From: RHKX01 sp963826475
GTDB lineage: Bacteria > Actinomycetota > Thermoleophilia > Solirubrobacterales > 70-9
Length of the DNA: 64,000 nt
Assembly (NCBI GenBank): GCA_963826475.1
Contig: CAWGXC010000003.1
Location: 1,426,001-1,490,000 of the forward strand
Reading direction: 5' to 3'
Both the position numbers and the translations under genes were made by a program. Within the stretch, counting starts at the first letter, position 1, and every line of letters starts with the position of its first letter. A model generated the notes under the pieces. It saw only the letters and a program-made list of their open reading frames with translations. It made no database searches and was not told the origin of the DNA. Positions 33,925 to 43,200 of this stretch are shown piece after piece.

Positions 33925-34506
33925 CTACTTACCGTCGCTGAGCGTGATCGAGGTGATCAGGTTCCGGCCGTTGAACCGATCGAAGCCGAAGCTCATATAG
34001 CTCTCGCCCTTCCCCTCGACCCTCCAGTCGATGAAAGGCTTCTCTCCATGCCTTCTCGCCTTTGGATAAGCCTTCTTGAGCGCATCCAACCTGCTCCCCA
34101 GGCCGATGCCTTCCTTCGTCTTGAATTTCCCGAGGGCGGGCTTGAACATCGGCTTGTTCAAACCCCTCCTCTTCGCGGATGCATAGATGTTGACGCCGTC
34201 CACCCTGCCTGCACCCGAGAGATCCTTCGAGATCTCTGCGGTGCCGGTCTCGCCGAAATCGTTCCCGTAGAAGCAGCCGGCCGCCGCACAGTCCCGCTTC
34301 GGCGTTCCCCAAGCTCTCGCCGCTTTCTTGATGGTGCCGCCGAGCCCCACGCCGCCGATTGACACAGGCACCTTGATCGTCGGATCGGAGGGCCTGGGGA
34401 GCTGCTTCGCAGCGACGGCGGGAGCCGGAAGGCCGAGTGTCGCGGACGTCAGCGCGGCCAGCGCGGCTCGCCGGATCACGATGCGCGTCGACGGCTTCAT
34501 GGTCAC
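33925..34506 (-). CDS. Secreted hypothetical protein
   Basis: A 193-residue exported protein: signal peptide with MKPSTRIVIRRAALAALTSA and cleavage after AVAA near residue 33. The mature part includes a 'GGVGLGGTIKKAARAWGTPKRDC' region and GIGLGSRLDALKKAYPKARR, a pattern in which a short threshold-like repeat is followed by a charged helix. Two Cys (CAAAGCFYG) could form a disulfide. I do not recognise a family. GTG at 34506 has AGGAG six bases upstream; ATG at 34500 is the other choice. Confidence 0.7.
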   Translation of the reverse strand: MTMKPSTRIVIRRAALAALTSATLGLPAPAVAAKQLPRPSDPTIKVPVSIGGVGLGGTIKKAARAWGTPKRDCAAAGCFYGNDFGETGTAEISKDLSGAGRVDGVNIYASAKRRGLNKPMFKPALGKFKTKEGIGLGSRLDALKKAYPKARRHGEKPFIDWRVEGKGESYMSFGFDRFNGRNLITSITLSDGK

Positions 34507-34583
34507 GAAGTGCTCCTGTCTCGCGGGTCAGCCCGATCCTCTTCGAAGGACGCCTCCGGCGCAAGTGGGCAGGGGGACTGCAC

Positions 34584-34612
34584 CTGACAACCGCTGCACA
34601 CTTCGGCATACT
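34584..34612 (+). promoter_or_regulatory. Predicted ahcY promoter
   Basis: CTGACA (34584-34589), 17-base spacer, CATACT (34607-34612). A start near 34619 would give a leader of about 134 bases ending at the ahcY start codon. Confidence 0.45.
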
Positions 34613-34651
34613 TCCGGGGGCACGAACAAGATCCGATGCGCGCCATCGCCC

Positions 34652-34740
34652 AACGCGGGTGGAGAGGCTCCGGTTACGTGCTGCCGGGTGTTTCGCAGGA
34701 TTTGACCTTTGAATCCGGGGCCTCGGCCCCACCACGCGTT
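34652..34740 (+). promoter_or_regulatory. Structured ahcY leader, possible cis-regulatory RNA
   Basis: A closing stem AACGCGGGTGG (34652-34662) with CCACCACGCGTT (34729-34740, one bulged A) encloses three possible arms: CCGG/CCGG (34670-34686), GGATT/AATCC (34698-34716) and GGGGCC/GGCCCC (34717-34730). The last arm shares two bases with the closing stem, so the two cannot fully coexist. The closing stem ends one base before the AGGAG ribosome site (34741-34745). SAH or SAM sensing would fit ahcY, but I could not match a known riboswitch consensus. Confidence 0.45.
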
Positions 34741-34752
34741 AGGAGACAACAA

Positions 34753-36210
34753 ATGGGAACGACCGAAACCGTTTCGACCGGGGTCGACCACAAGGTCGCA
34801 GACCTGTCACTGGCCGAGCTCGGCCGCAAGGAGATCCAGCTCGCCGAGCACGAGATGCCCGGCCTGATGAGCACCCGCGAGGAGTTCGCCGATTCGCAGC
34901 CGCTGGCCGGCGCGCGGATCATGGGCTCGCTCCACATGACCGTCCAGACGGCCGTGCTGATCGAGACGCTGACCGCGCTCGGCGCCGAGGTCCGCTGGGC
35001 CAGCTGCAACATCTTCTCGACTCAGGACCCGGCTGCCGCCGCGGTGGTCGTCGGGCCCGAGGGCACCGTCGACGAGCCCAAGGGCGTGCCGGTCTTCGCC
35101 TGGAAGGGCGAGAGCCTCGAGGAGTACTGGTGGTGCACCGATCAGGCCCTGACCTGGCCCGACGGCCCGCCGAACATGATCCTCGACGACGGCGGCGACG
35201 CGACGATGCTCGTCCACAAGGGCGTCGAGTTCGAGGCCGCCGGGGAGGCACCAGACCCTTCCACCGGTGAGTCGGAGGAGTTCAAGGTGTTCCTCAAGCT
35301 GCTCAACGACTCGCTTGCGGAGAGCCCAGGCAAGTGGACCGAGATCGGCGAATCCCTGATGGGGGTCACCGAGGAGACGACCACCGGCGTGGCCCGGCTC
35401 TACCAGATGCAGCGGGACGGACAGCTGCTGTTCCCGGCCATCAACGTCAACGACTCCGTGACGAAGTCGAAGTTCGACAACATCTACGGATGCCGTCACT
35501 CGCTGATCGACGGGATCAACCGCGCCACGGATGTGATGATCGGCGGCAAGGTCGCCGTCGTCCTCGGCTTCGGCGATGTGGGCAAGGGCTGCGCAGAGTC
35601 GCTGCGCGGTCAGGGCGCCCGCGTGAAGATCACCGAGATCGACCCGATCTGCGCCCTCCAGGCAGCGATGCAGGGCTACGAGGTCGTCCGCCTCGACGAC
35701 GTGCTCGAGACCGGTGACATCTTCATCACCGCGACCGGCAACAAGGACGTGATCAGCGCCGAGCAGATGAGCCGGATGAAGCACCAGGCCATCGTCGGCA
35801 ACATCGGTCATTTCGACAACGAGATCGACATGGCCGGCATCGAGAGCGACGAGAGCGTCGTGCGCACCCGGATCAAGCCGCAGGTCGACGAGTGGACGTT
35901 CCCCGGAGGCAACTCCGTGATCGTCCTCTCGGAGGGTCGCCTGCTGAACCTCGGCAACGCCACGGGCCACCCGAGCTTCGTGATGTCGAACTCGTTCACG
36001 AACCAGGTGATCGCTCAGATCGAGCTGTTCACCAAGAACGACGAGTACGACAAGCAGGTCTACGTGCTGCCGAAGCACCTCGACGAGAAGGTCGCGCGCC
36101 TGCACCTCGACGCGCTGAGCATCCACCTGACGGAGCTCAGCCCCGAGCAGGCCGACTACCTGGGCGTGCCGGTCGACGGCCCGTACAAGTCAGACCACTA
36201 CCGCTATTAG
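34753..36210 (+). CDS. ahcY: Adenosylhomocysteinase
   Basis: NAD-dependent hydrolysis of S-adenosylhomocysteine to adenosine and homocysteine, clearing the product inhibitor of methyltransferases such as ArsM and RlmN nearby. 485 residues, normal for the bacterial type with the 40-residue insertion. Motifs: SLHMTVQTAVLIETL at the substrate site, DDGGDATML, FDNIYGCRHSL, the NAD loop GFGDVGKG, and the C-terminal KSDHYRY that closes the neighbouring NAD site. ATG at 34753 has AGGAG seven bases upstream and starts after the structured leader. Confidence 0.97.
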   Translation: MGTTETVSTGVDHKVADLSLAELGRKEIQLAEHEMPGLMSTREEFADSQPLAGARIMGSLHMTVQTAVLIETLTALGAEVRWASCNIFSTQDPAAAAVVVGPEGTVDEPKGVPVFAWKGESLEEYWWCTDQALTWPDGPPNMILDDGGDATMLVHKGVEFEAAGEAPDPSTGESEEFKVFLKLLNDSLAESPGKWTEIGESLMGVTEETTTGVARLYQMQRDGQLLFPAINVNDSVTKSKFDNIYGCRHSLIDGINRATDVMIGGKVAVVLGFGDVGKGCAESLRGQGARVKITEIDPICALQAAMQGYEVVRLDDVLETGDIFITATGNKDVISAEQMSRMKHQAIVGNIGHFDNEIDMAGIESDESVVRTRIKPQVDEWTFPGGNSVIVLSEGRLLNLGNATGHPSFVMSNSFTNQVIAQIELFTKNDEYDKQVYVLPKHLDEKVARLHLDALSIHLTELSPEQADYLGVPVDGPYKSDHYRY

Positions 36211-36226
36211 GGACCTCTGACGAGGT

Positions 36227-36310
36227 CGGGAGCGCGCTGATCAAGGAAGAGTCCGGCGATGCGGCCACCTGGCCGTGAGCCGGGCGATGACGCCGAGCTG
36301 CGCGCTCCCG
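36227..36310. terminator. Large nested inverted repeat between ahcY and ytoQ
   Basis: Outer 11-bp arms CGGGAGCGCGC (36227-36237) / GCGCGCTCCCG (36300-36310), then CCGGC/GCCGG and an inner CGGCC/GGCCG. It lies between convergent genes, 17 bases after ahcY and 14 before the ytoQ end. Likely a bidirectional terminator without a U-tract; a small structured RNA is an alternative. Confidence 0.5.
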
Positions 36311-36323
36311 GCCCGTCAGGCCG

Positions 36324-36794
36324 TCAGATCTCGCCGTTGATGACGTAGCGGATGATCAGCACGACCTGCTCCGGCTCACGCGCCACCGCGAGGGCCGCTC
36401 GATCGACCTCCTTGAGGGCGTGATCGTGCTCGGGGGGATGCAGGGTGATCAACGGAGTCCCCAGGGCCGCCGCCTGGCCTGCGTCGAAGGCGGCGTTCCA
36501 CTGCTTGTACTGCTCCCCGAAGCGTACGACGACGAGATCGGCGTCGCGGATCAGTGCTCCGGTCCGAATGGCATTGATGCCGGCGCCCTTCTGATCGGCC
36601 CAGAACTTTTCCTCCTCGGGCCCGAGGATCGAGACGCCGCAATCGTCGCTCGCCGCGTGGTCGGTCACCGGGTTCGTGAGCACGACCGGCAGGCCCGCCA
36701 CCTCGATCCCATCGGCGATCCGATCCCTCCAGTCGGAGTGAATCTCCCCGGCCAGATAGACGACCCAGGTCCGCTCTGCTTCATGCTCGCTCAC
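36324..36794 (-). CDS. ytoQ: YtoQ family protein
   Basis: A 156-residue protein: VVYLAGEIHSDWRDRI at the start, NPVTDHAASDDCG, FWADQKGAGINAIRTGALIRDADLVVVRFGEQYKQWNAAFDAG, and a final RYVINGEI, all typical of YtoQ. It resembles nucleoside 2-deoxyribosyltransferase-like folds (GEIHS, DADLVVVRFGE), but no reaction is established. GTG at 36794 (VSEHEAERTWVVYLAGE) is favoured over a start at 36971, which would add Arg/Pro-rich shadow sequence. Divergent from the small membrane protein. Confidence 0.88.
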   Translation of the reverse strand: MSEHEAERTWVVYLAGEIHSDWRDRIADGIEVAGLPVVLTNPVTDHAASDDCGVSILGPEEEKFWADQKGAGINAIRTGALIRDADLVVVRFGEQYKQWNAAFDAGQAAALGTPLITLHPPEHDHALKEVDRAALAVAREPEQVVLIIRYVINGEI

Positions 36795-36838
36795 CGGCCT
36801 GACATTACCGGCGCGGGACGGGCCCCGATAATCCGTGC

Positions 36839-37198
36839 ATGGACCGATCCCTCGCCATCCGCGCCGCCGCCTGCCAGGCGGCACTCGTGGCCGTGCTCTC
36901 GATCGTCCTCGCCATTGCGCTGCCCCATTCGTTCTTCGAGGACTGGGGATGGCTGGCCGGGCCGGGCGCATGGATGCTCTGCGCGTTCATCACGGCCTCG
37001 CTCCTCGCCCTGCCGCGTGGCCGGGCATTGCTCGGAGCCGCGCTCGCCGGGCTGCCGAGCTTGATCGCGGTGCTGATCGGCGTTCACTGGCTCGGCGCCG
37101 TCATCGCGATCGCGCTGTTCGCGGCATGGTGCGGCCGCCTGAGCGCGGGAACCTCGGCCCCTCCCCCGCTAACCTCCTCGCCTCACCTGGAGGGGTGA
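36839..37198 (+). CDS. Small four-helix membrane protein, unknown
   Basis: A 119-residue protein with four hydrophobic stretches (about 9-29, 38-58, 63-83, 86-101) and a Pro/Ser tail. I do not recognise a family. The ATG at 36839 follows a weak ribosome site. Its last ten bases overlap the start of tRNA-Ser(GGA), which is unusual and suggests that either the true C-terminus is as given or the gene is degenerate at its end. Confidence 0.6.
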   Translation: MDRSLAIRAAACQAALVAVLSIVLAIALPHSFFEDWGWLAGPGAWMLCAFITASLLALPRGRALLGAALAGLPSLIAVLIGVHWLGAVIAIALFAAWCGRLSAGTSAPPPLTSSPHLEG

Positions 37199-37276
37199 CC
37201 GAGTGGCTTAAGGTGCACGATTGGAAATCGTGTGGGCGGCGAAAACTGCCTCGTGGGTTCGAATCCCACCCTCTCC
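37189..37276 (+). tRNA. tRNA-Ser (GGA)
   Basis: Acceptor GGAGGGG pairs with CCTCTCC (one G-U), discriminator G37276. The anticodon arm ACGATTGGAAATCGT carries GGA. A long variable arm and T-arm GGGTTCGAATCCC are present. CCA not encoded. Confidence 0.96.
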
Positions 37277-37403
37277 GCTGAAACGGGAACGCATCTCGAA
37301 TCTCTGTCCGCCACGCGCCGGACGGGTCGAGCACAAGGGAGCTGAGCGCCTGCGGCGAAGAGTCGCCTGAGGCGCGGCAGATCGCGGCGCCCTCGCGATC
37401 CCG

Positions 37404-38279
37404 ATGACTGCCGTCGAGCGAACAGCCTCCCGAACGACTCCATCCGCCAAGCCGGAATGGACCCGATTCGCCCGCGCCGCCGAGGGCCACGCACCAGCGG
37501 TGATGGCGGCGATCGATCGCGAGGCGACGGCCCCCCCGCTCCCCGCCGGATCGCGCCTCGAGCAGATCGGCCGCCGGACCGCCAGCGTCGCCCACGACTT
37601 CAACAACCTGCTCTCGGTGATCCTCGTATGCGCAGACGAGATTGCCGCGGCCGCGGGCGACCAGACTCAACGCGGGCGGGCCAAGGAGATCCGCGCTGCG
37701 GCCGAACGTGGGGCCGCGCTCAGCCGGCGGCTGATCAGCGACGAGCGCGGCGAGGCCCAGGTGCCGGAGCCGATCGCGATCGACGTCGCGATCATCGACG
37801 GGCTCGGGCTGCTCAAGCGGACCGTCGGCAGCGAGGTCGAGTTGAGCCTCACGTCCGACGGTCACCTCCCGCCGGTCCGCCTCGTCCCGGGTGAGCTGGA
37901 GCGGATCCTGATCAACCTCGCCACCAACTCGCGCGACGCGATGCCCGACGGCGGCTCGCTGGCGATTCGCACGAGCCTCGTACCGGTCGCCCCCGGCGAC
38001 GCCGCCATACATCCCGGCTGGTTCGTGCGAATCGCCGTCACCGACACCGGGACCGGAATGACGCCGGAGGTGGCCGCCAGAGCCATGGAGCCGCACTTCT
38101 CGACCAAGGCATCCGGAGAGGGGTCGGGACTCGGACTCGCCACGGTTCGCGATCTCGCTCGAGCCGCCGGCGGAGATCTGCGGATCAACACCGCGCCCGG
38201 GTCCGGAACGACGGTCTCCGTCTACCTGCCAGCGGCCGGAGCCGACCGCGTCGGGTTCGCTGCGTCCCCGGCCGCCTGA
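37404..38279 (+). CDS. Soluble sensor histidine kinase without sensor domain
   Basis: A 291-residue cytoplasmic kinase. The H box is TASVAHDFNNLLSVI, of the type found in hybrid and NtrB-like kinases. The N box is LINLATNSRDAMPDGG; the G boxes are VTDTGTGMTPEV and GSGLGLATVRDLA. About 50 residues precede the H box, with no PAS, GAF or membrane helix, and no receiver follows. No response-regulator gene is adjacent. Convergent with tadA with a three-base gap. Partner and signal unknown. Confidence 0.88.
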   Translation: MTAVERTASRTTPSAKPEWTRFARAAEGHAPAVMAAIDREATAPPLPAGSRLEQIGRRTASVAHDFNNLLSVILVCADEIAAAAGDQTQRGRAKEIRAAAERGAALSRRLISDERGEAQVPEPIAIDVAIIDGLGLLKRTVGSEVELSLTSDGHLPPVRLVPGELERILINLATNSRDAMPDGGSLAIRTSLVPVAPGDAAIHPGWFVRIAVTDTGTGMTPEVAARAMEPHFSTKASGEGSGLGLATVRDLARAAGGDLRINTAPGSGTTVSVYLPAAGADRVGFAASPAA

Positions 38280-38282
38280 GCC

Positions 38283-38759
38283 TCAGCCGCGTCGCTCGCG
38301 AAAGAATCCGCGCAGGAGATCGCCGGCCTCCTCGGCCAGGACCCCGCCGAGGACCTCCGGGCGATGGTTGAGCCGCTGCTCGCCGAGCACGTCGAGGACC
38401 GACCCAGCGGCCCCGGCCTTCGGGTCCGCGGCCGCGTAGACGACCCGCGGCACGCGAGCCAGCACGATCGCCCCTGCGCACATCGCGCAGGGCTCGAGCG
38501 TCACGTAGAGCGTGGTGCCGGGCAGGCGCCACCCGCCCAGCCGCTCCGCCGCGAGCCGGATCGCGAGAACCTCCGCGTGGGCCGTGGGATCGGCCCGGAG
38601 CTCGCGCTCGTTCGCGGCCTCGGCCAACACCTCGCCTCCTCGGGCGATCACGGCGCCGATCGGGACGTCGCCGTGGGCCGGAGCGGCCGCGGCGTGCGCG
38701 AGGGCGAGGCGCATGAATCGCTCGTCCTCCTCCGGTGGTGCAGCGGGGGTTCCGGCCAC
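38283..38759 (-). CDS. tadA: tRNA adenosine(34) deaminase TadA
   Basis: A 158-residue zinc deaminase converting A34 of tRNA-Arg(ACG) to inosine. Zinc and proton-shuttle residues: His61-Ala-Glu63 in TAHAEVLAI, and Cys91/Cys94 in PCAMCAGA. The C-terminal NHRPEVLGGVLAEEAGDLLRGFF is typical of TadA rather than of guanine or cytosine deaminases. Start ATG at 38759. Essential in most bacteria. Confidence 0.94.
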   Translation of the reverse strand: MAGTPAAPPEEDERFMRLALAHAAAAPAHGDVPIGAVIARGGEVLAEAANERELRADPTAHAEVLAIRLAAERLGGWRLPGTTLYVTLEPCAMCAGAIVLARVPRVVYAAADPKAGAAGSVLDVLGEQRLNHRPEVLGGVLAEEAGDLLRGFFRERRG

Positions 38760-38768
38760 TGCGATTGC

Positions 38769-38855
38769 CTAGAGGAGCTTGACGGCGGCGATGATCATCG
38801 ATGCCATCAGGCAGGCGATCAGGATCACCATCGCGACGATCCACGAGCGGGGCAC
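38769..38855 (-). CDS. Possible 28-residue single-helix membrane peptide
   Basis: The GTG at 38855 opens VPRSWIVAMVILIACLMASM then IIAAVKLL and TAG. One strong membrane helix with positive residues at both ends. It fills the gap between tadA and the MBL gene and lies ten bases upstream of tadA on the same strand. No clear ribosome site, so it may be chance; included because the composition is unlike random GC-rich sequence. Confidence 0.35.
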   Translation of the reverse strand: MPRSWIVAMVILIACLMASMIIAAVKLL

Positions 38856-38888
38856 TCGGCAAGCCTAGATGGTCGTAGGGTGATGCCC

Positions 38889-39623
38889 ATGGCGCTGAAC
38901 CCGCTGAAGCCCATCACGGAGGAGCTGGCGCCCGGCGTCTGGCGGCACGCCGGCGACCTCAAGCACGGCATGAACGTCTACCTGCTCGAGGACGAGGGCG
39001 GCGTAACCGTCTTCGACGGCGGTACCTCCTCGATGACCGAGGGCGTGCGCAAGGCCGCCGAGAGGATCGGGCCGATCAAACGGATCGTCCTCGGCCACGG
39101 CCACGCCGATCACCGAGGGATCGCCGCAACGCTCGGGGTGCCGGTCATCTGCCACGCCGAGGAGCGCGCCGACGTCGAGGGCGACGGCGGCATGCACTAC
39201 TTCAAGCTCGACCGGATTCCGGCTCGGTTTCCGCGCACCGTCTATCCCCGGCTACTCAGACACTGGGACGGCGGGCCGGCCAAAGTGTCCGAAACGCTCG
39301 AGGAGGGCGATGAGATCGCCGGATTCGTCGTCAAGCACTTTCCCGGACACGCTCCCGGCATGATCGGCCTCTGGCGCGAGAGCGATCGCCTGGCGATCTG
39401 CAGCGATACCACCTACTTCGTCGACTCGATGAAGTTCAAGCCGGTCGATTGGCCCAACGTCCCGAATCGGGTCTTCAACCAGGACCACGGTGCCGCCTGC
39501 GAGAGCCTCCGCAAGCTCGCGGCCCTGGAGCCGCGGATCGTCGCCGCCGGCCACAGCGAGCCGATGATCGGCGAACCGGCTCAGAACCGGATGCTGCTGG
39601 CCCAGGCCGCCAACCGCGGGTAG
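38889..39623 (+). CDS. MBL-fold metallo-hydrolase
   Basis: A 244-residue metallo-beta-lactamase-fold hydrolase. The zinc motif HGHADH is at residues 70-75 (third His in the FPGHAPGMIGL region, bridging Asp in CSDTTYF, final His in AAGHSEPM). The start at 38889 (MALNPLKPITEELAPGVWRH) is the second of two ATGs in phase (38883 is the other). Relatives act as glyoxalase II, lactonase or quorum-quenching enzymes; nothing in the sequence fixes the substrate. Confidence 0.9.
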   Translation: MALNPLKPITEELAPGVWRHAGDLKHGMNVYLLEDEGGVTVFDGGTSSMTEGVRKAAERIGPIKRIVLGHGHADHRGIAATLGVPVICHAEERADVEGDGGMHYFKLDRIPARFPRTVYPRLLRHWDGGPAKVSETLEEGDEIAGFVVKHFPGHAPGMIGLWRESDRLAICSDTTYFVDSMKFKPVDWPNVPNRVFNQDHGAACESLRKLAALEPRIVAAGHSEPMIGEPAQNRMLLAQAANRG

Positions 39624-39680
39624 ACCCAAGGGCTCACTTCCCGGGGTGGACCGCTTGCACCCGCCGTCCGCGTCCAGCGC

Positions 39681-40236
39681 TCAGCCGCGGCCCTTGCCAC
39701 GGCGCATGACGCGCTCGCAGTTCTCGGCGACCCGATCCGCGCGCCCGGCCCGGACGACGTCGTCGCCGCCGCCGCAGCGGACCTGGTCATTGCCGCCACC
39801 GACCACGTTGATGGCGTCATCGCCGCCACCGCCGGAGATCCGGTCGGGCCGCTGACCACCCTTGAGCACGTCATCGCCGCCGCCGCCGGAGATCCGGTCA
39901 CGACCGGTCCTGCCCTGAATCCGGTCGTCGCCTCCGTTGCCGAAGAGCCTGTCGTTGCCCGCGGCGCCGCGAATCAGATCGTCACCGCCGTTCCCTCGAA
40001 GCTTGTCGTTTCCGGCCTGACCCCGCAGCTTGTCGGCTCCGGAGCCGCCTCCGACATCATCGCGGTCCCGCCCTGCGGCGACGCAGTCGTCACCTCCGCC
40101 CGCTCTGATCCGGTCGCGACCATCGAGTCCGCGGATCCGCTCGCTGCCGGCGCCTCCGACGATCCGGTCGCGCCCCTGGGTGCCATCGAGGCGATCGCTG
40201 CAGGGTGCGGATCCGCCGCCGCCTCCGCCTCCGCCC
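39681..40236 (-). other. RTX (calcium-binding nonapeptide) tail of the S8 peptidase, out of frame
   Basis: In the frame ending at 39681 lies a Gly-rich linker and about 16 copies of the GGxGxDxLx-type repeat (for example GNGGDDLIR, GAAGNDRLF, GGGGDDVLK). These form Ca2+-binding parallel beta-rolls in secreted proteins. The last 20 residues are basic (NCERVMRRGKGRG). The tract is joined to the peptidase by a poly-Gly run in which one extra C (40234-40236, CCC) shifts the frame. Deleting one base gives a single 1627-residue protein. See the peptidase entry. Confidence 0.75.
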
Positions 40237-43200
40237 GCCGCCTCCGCCTCCGCCGCCTCCGCCGCCGCCTCCGCCCTTCGGCCCCAGGTCGACCTGCGCG
40301 ACACGGCCGACGTTGCCCTGCTCATCGACGGCGCGGACCGCGACGTAGCGCTCGATGCCCTTCGGCAGCACGTAGGACTGCTTGCCCCCCGGGGCATCTG
40401 GCTGTGGCGGGTCAGCAAGCCGCGTGCCGGCGGCGAAGCTCGACTCGTCGATCGGCTGAGCCGAGGTGGCCATCTCGTAGTGATCGGCGATCCCGCAGAG
40501 GAGGTCGTCGCCGGGGGCCTCGAAGCTGATCGACCCGCCGCCGCCGGCCGCCGCAATTCCCATCGGCCTGCCCGGGAGCACCGCATCGCGTGAGTAGTCA
40601 CCCGAGTTGGCGTTGTCGTGGTGAAAGCGCGGCCATGAAGAGGGCGAGCAGGCGGGCGCCCCGGTCGCGTAGGCATCGATGTAGCCGGAGCGGGTCATCG
40701 TGACCACGACCTTGGTCGCGGCCGGGTCGGTCTCTCGCGCCTCACCGAAGGATCCGATCAGCGGGTTGGTGACGGCCCAGTCGGTCGACAGCTTCGGCCA
40801 TCCGGGGACCGGCGTGCCCGCGGCGCTGAAGGCGGCGAAGTCCTGACTGGCGGTGCCCTCGATCGTCTCCTCGCCGGGAAGCCCATCGATATCGGCGACC
40901 GATGGTCCGGTCAGGAACTGGAGATCATTCACGGCCGCCGGGAACCCGGGACGAAACTGGCCCGTCGTCGAGTCCCAGCCGGCGAGGAAGTCCTGCCCGC
41001 TGGGTTGGTACTCGGGAAGGACGAGGTCAAGCGCTCTCGTGACCCCCGCGGCCGGGGCGAGGAGCGTGGGCGCCGCGCCGCCCAGGTCCCCGAAGGCCGG
41101 ATGTCCGACGGCGGGCAGGACCGGATGATCGACCTGCCCCGGGCCGGCGGCGAAGTCGGACTCGAGCGCGTTCGGCTTGCCGCCCCCGTCATCGCCGTAA
41201 CAGGAAGTCCCGTCGGCATTGAGGATGTAGGCGGGCCCGTTGTTGGCCTGGACGCCGATCTTCTGGCCCGCCCCGCCGCTCGGGCAGGTGAAATCGGCCA
41301 CGGCGGGCATTCCGGTGACACCCTCGCCGACCACGGGAAGCAGCTCGGTCAGCGCGATCCCGGCCGAGAAGGGCCAGCCGGGAAGGATCGCGTCGCCGGG
41401 CAACGGGTCGTTATCGGTGCCGCCGCCGGGCTTGAGCGCGTAGACCCTCGCGTTACCGAAGGAAAGCACCCCGGTCGGGCCGAGCAGCCCGAACGAGGCG
41501 GTGGTCACGTTGCCGGCGTTGATCGGCTCGGTGTACTCCTCGTTGGTGCCGATGATGATCTCCGGGCGTGCGTCGCCGGCGATGTCGGCGAGCGCCGGCG
41601 TGTCGACGATCGCGCCCTGCTGCTGAGAGTTGGCGCTCGGCTTGAAGGTGATCGCGTCAGTCCGCTGGGCGACGCTTTGAACCTTCGCGGGATCGACGAC
41701 GAGGAGCGGGTAGCCCGCGATTATTGAGGCGCCCCCAGGGGAATCGGGGTTGCTGTCGGCGGCCTCCCAGGCGTAGACGTGGCGATCCATCGAGGCTGCG
41801 ATCAACTCTTCCTTGCCGTCCCCGTCGAGATCGGCGATCACGGGGGAGGCGAAGAAGCCGTGTTGGGTCCGGTTGGTCTTGCCCTGCCGAACGTTGTTGA
41901 ACGGGGTCAGCGGCTTGCCCGAGAACTGAACGTTCGATTCCTCGGTGAAAACGCGCTTACCGGACGGGCTCCACCCGTAGAGCTTCCCCTCGAAGTCGGC
42001 AGCGTAGACGGCCGGAATGCCGTCGCCATCGGGATCTCCGACCGCGACGGAGGAGAGGATCGCGCCTCCCACGTTCGGCGAGACGGCCCCCGATGCGTAG
42101 GCCGGGCTTGCGGCATGCTGGGAGATGAACCCCGGAGAGTCGCCGCGCACGGGCCAGCCGGGAAGCTCCGAGCCGTCGGGGCGCAACGCGTGGACGAAGC
42201 CATCGGAGCTGCCGAAGATCATCTCGTTGCGGTTGTCCCCGTCCAGGTCGGCGAAGGCGGGCGATGACTCGCCGTCACCGGTCGGCGGCCCGTCGACGAT
42301 CCTGCCCCCGGCGTCGATTCCCTTCGGAAAGCCGTCGATGAGATCCGCGTCCCGGTGCAGGTAGGAGGAGCGCTCGTCCTCGCCGGTCATCGCGCCCGGC
42401 CCCGACCCGCTCGAGACGATCACCTTGAACGTGAACGCCGTCGGAGCGAAGAACGGGCGGCCGTTGCCGGTCGCGGGCGAGGCAGCGGGGCTCGGGCCGG
42501 TGAAGTCGGCGTCGGGCGGGAACTGCGCCTTCAGCGCCGCGACGTCGATCGCGGCGAGGGTGCCCGCGTGGAGCTCGCTCGCCTCCGCTCCTGAATGCAT
42601 CGTCGTGCCGTCGCAGTAGCCGCTGTCGAGCGGCTTGAAGTCGCCCGGGGGAACCTCATCGGTCGTGTGCTCGTTCGGGTACTGACCGGGCGCGACAAGG
42701 ACCTGACACTTGTAGCTGGCACCCCGGGCGAAGACCTCACCCTTGACGTCGATCGACGCCTGGCCGGGATCCTCCGGCTGGAACCACTCCGGCGAGGTGA
42801 TCTCGGCCTCCGGCGGAATCTCGGCTGCGGCGGCGTAGCGGCCGGCCGGAGCTCCGACCAGCGCGGCAGTGCCCTTGTCGACGTTCGCCCGCCCGTAACC
42901 GTAGAACTGGTCGTGGCCGAAGCGAGCGGGATAGCTCTCGGATGCACCCGGCGCATATGCGGGCCGCGTCACGTTGACCGCCGCCCTGATCGTGTTACCG
43001 ACTCCATAGGGGCTCGTGCAGCCCGGCGCGGGGACGGGGGCGCACGACGGCTCGCCCGTAGGAGGCTCTGGATCTCCCGGCACTCCGACGAAGTCGACGT
43101 CGTCGGATGTCAGCTCGCCGCCGACGGTTCCTGAAGCGAGCAGCTGACGCACCTCGTTCGGGGTGATCACGCAGGGATCGCCGTTGGTCTGTTCGCACGC

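Noticed and set aside
34528..34791. An 87-codon minus-strand frame over the ahcY leader
   Set aside because: No conserved motif or ribosome site; the region is better explained as a plus-strand structured leader.
34807..36126. A 439-codon open frame antisense to ahcY
   Set aside because: It is a third-position shadow of a highly conserved gene, with His/Asp/Leu-rich composition and no motif.
39681..40236. Direct repeats as a CRISPR array
   Set aside because: The repeat period is 27 bases coding for RTX nonapeptides with degenerate copies; no spacers.
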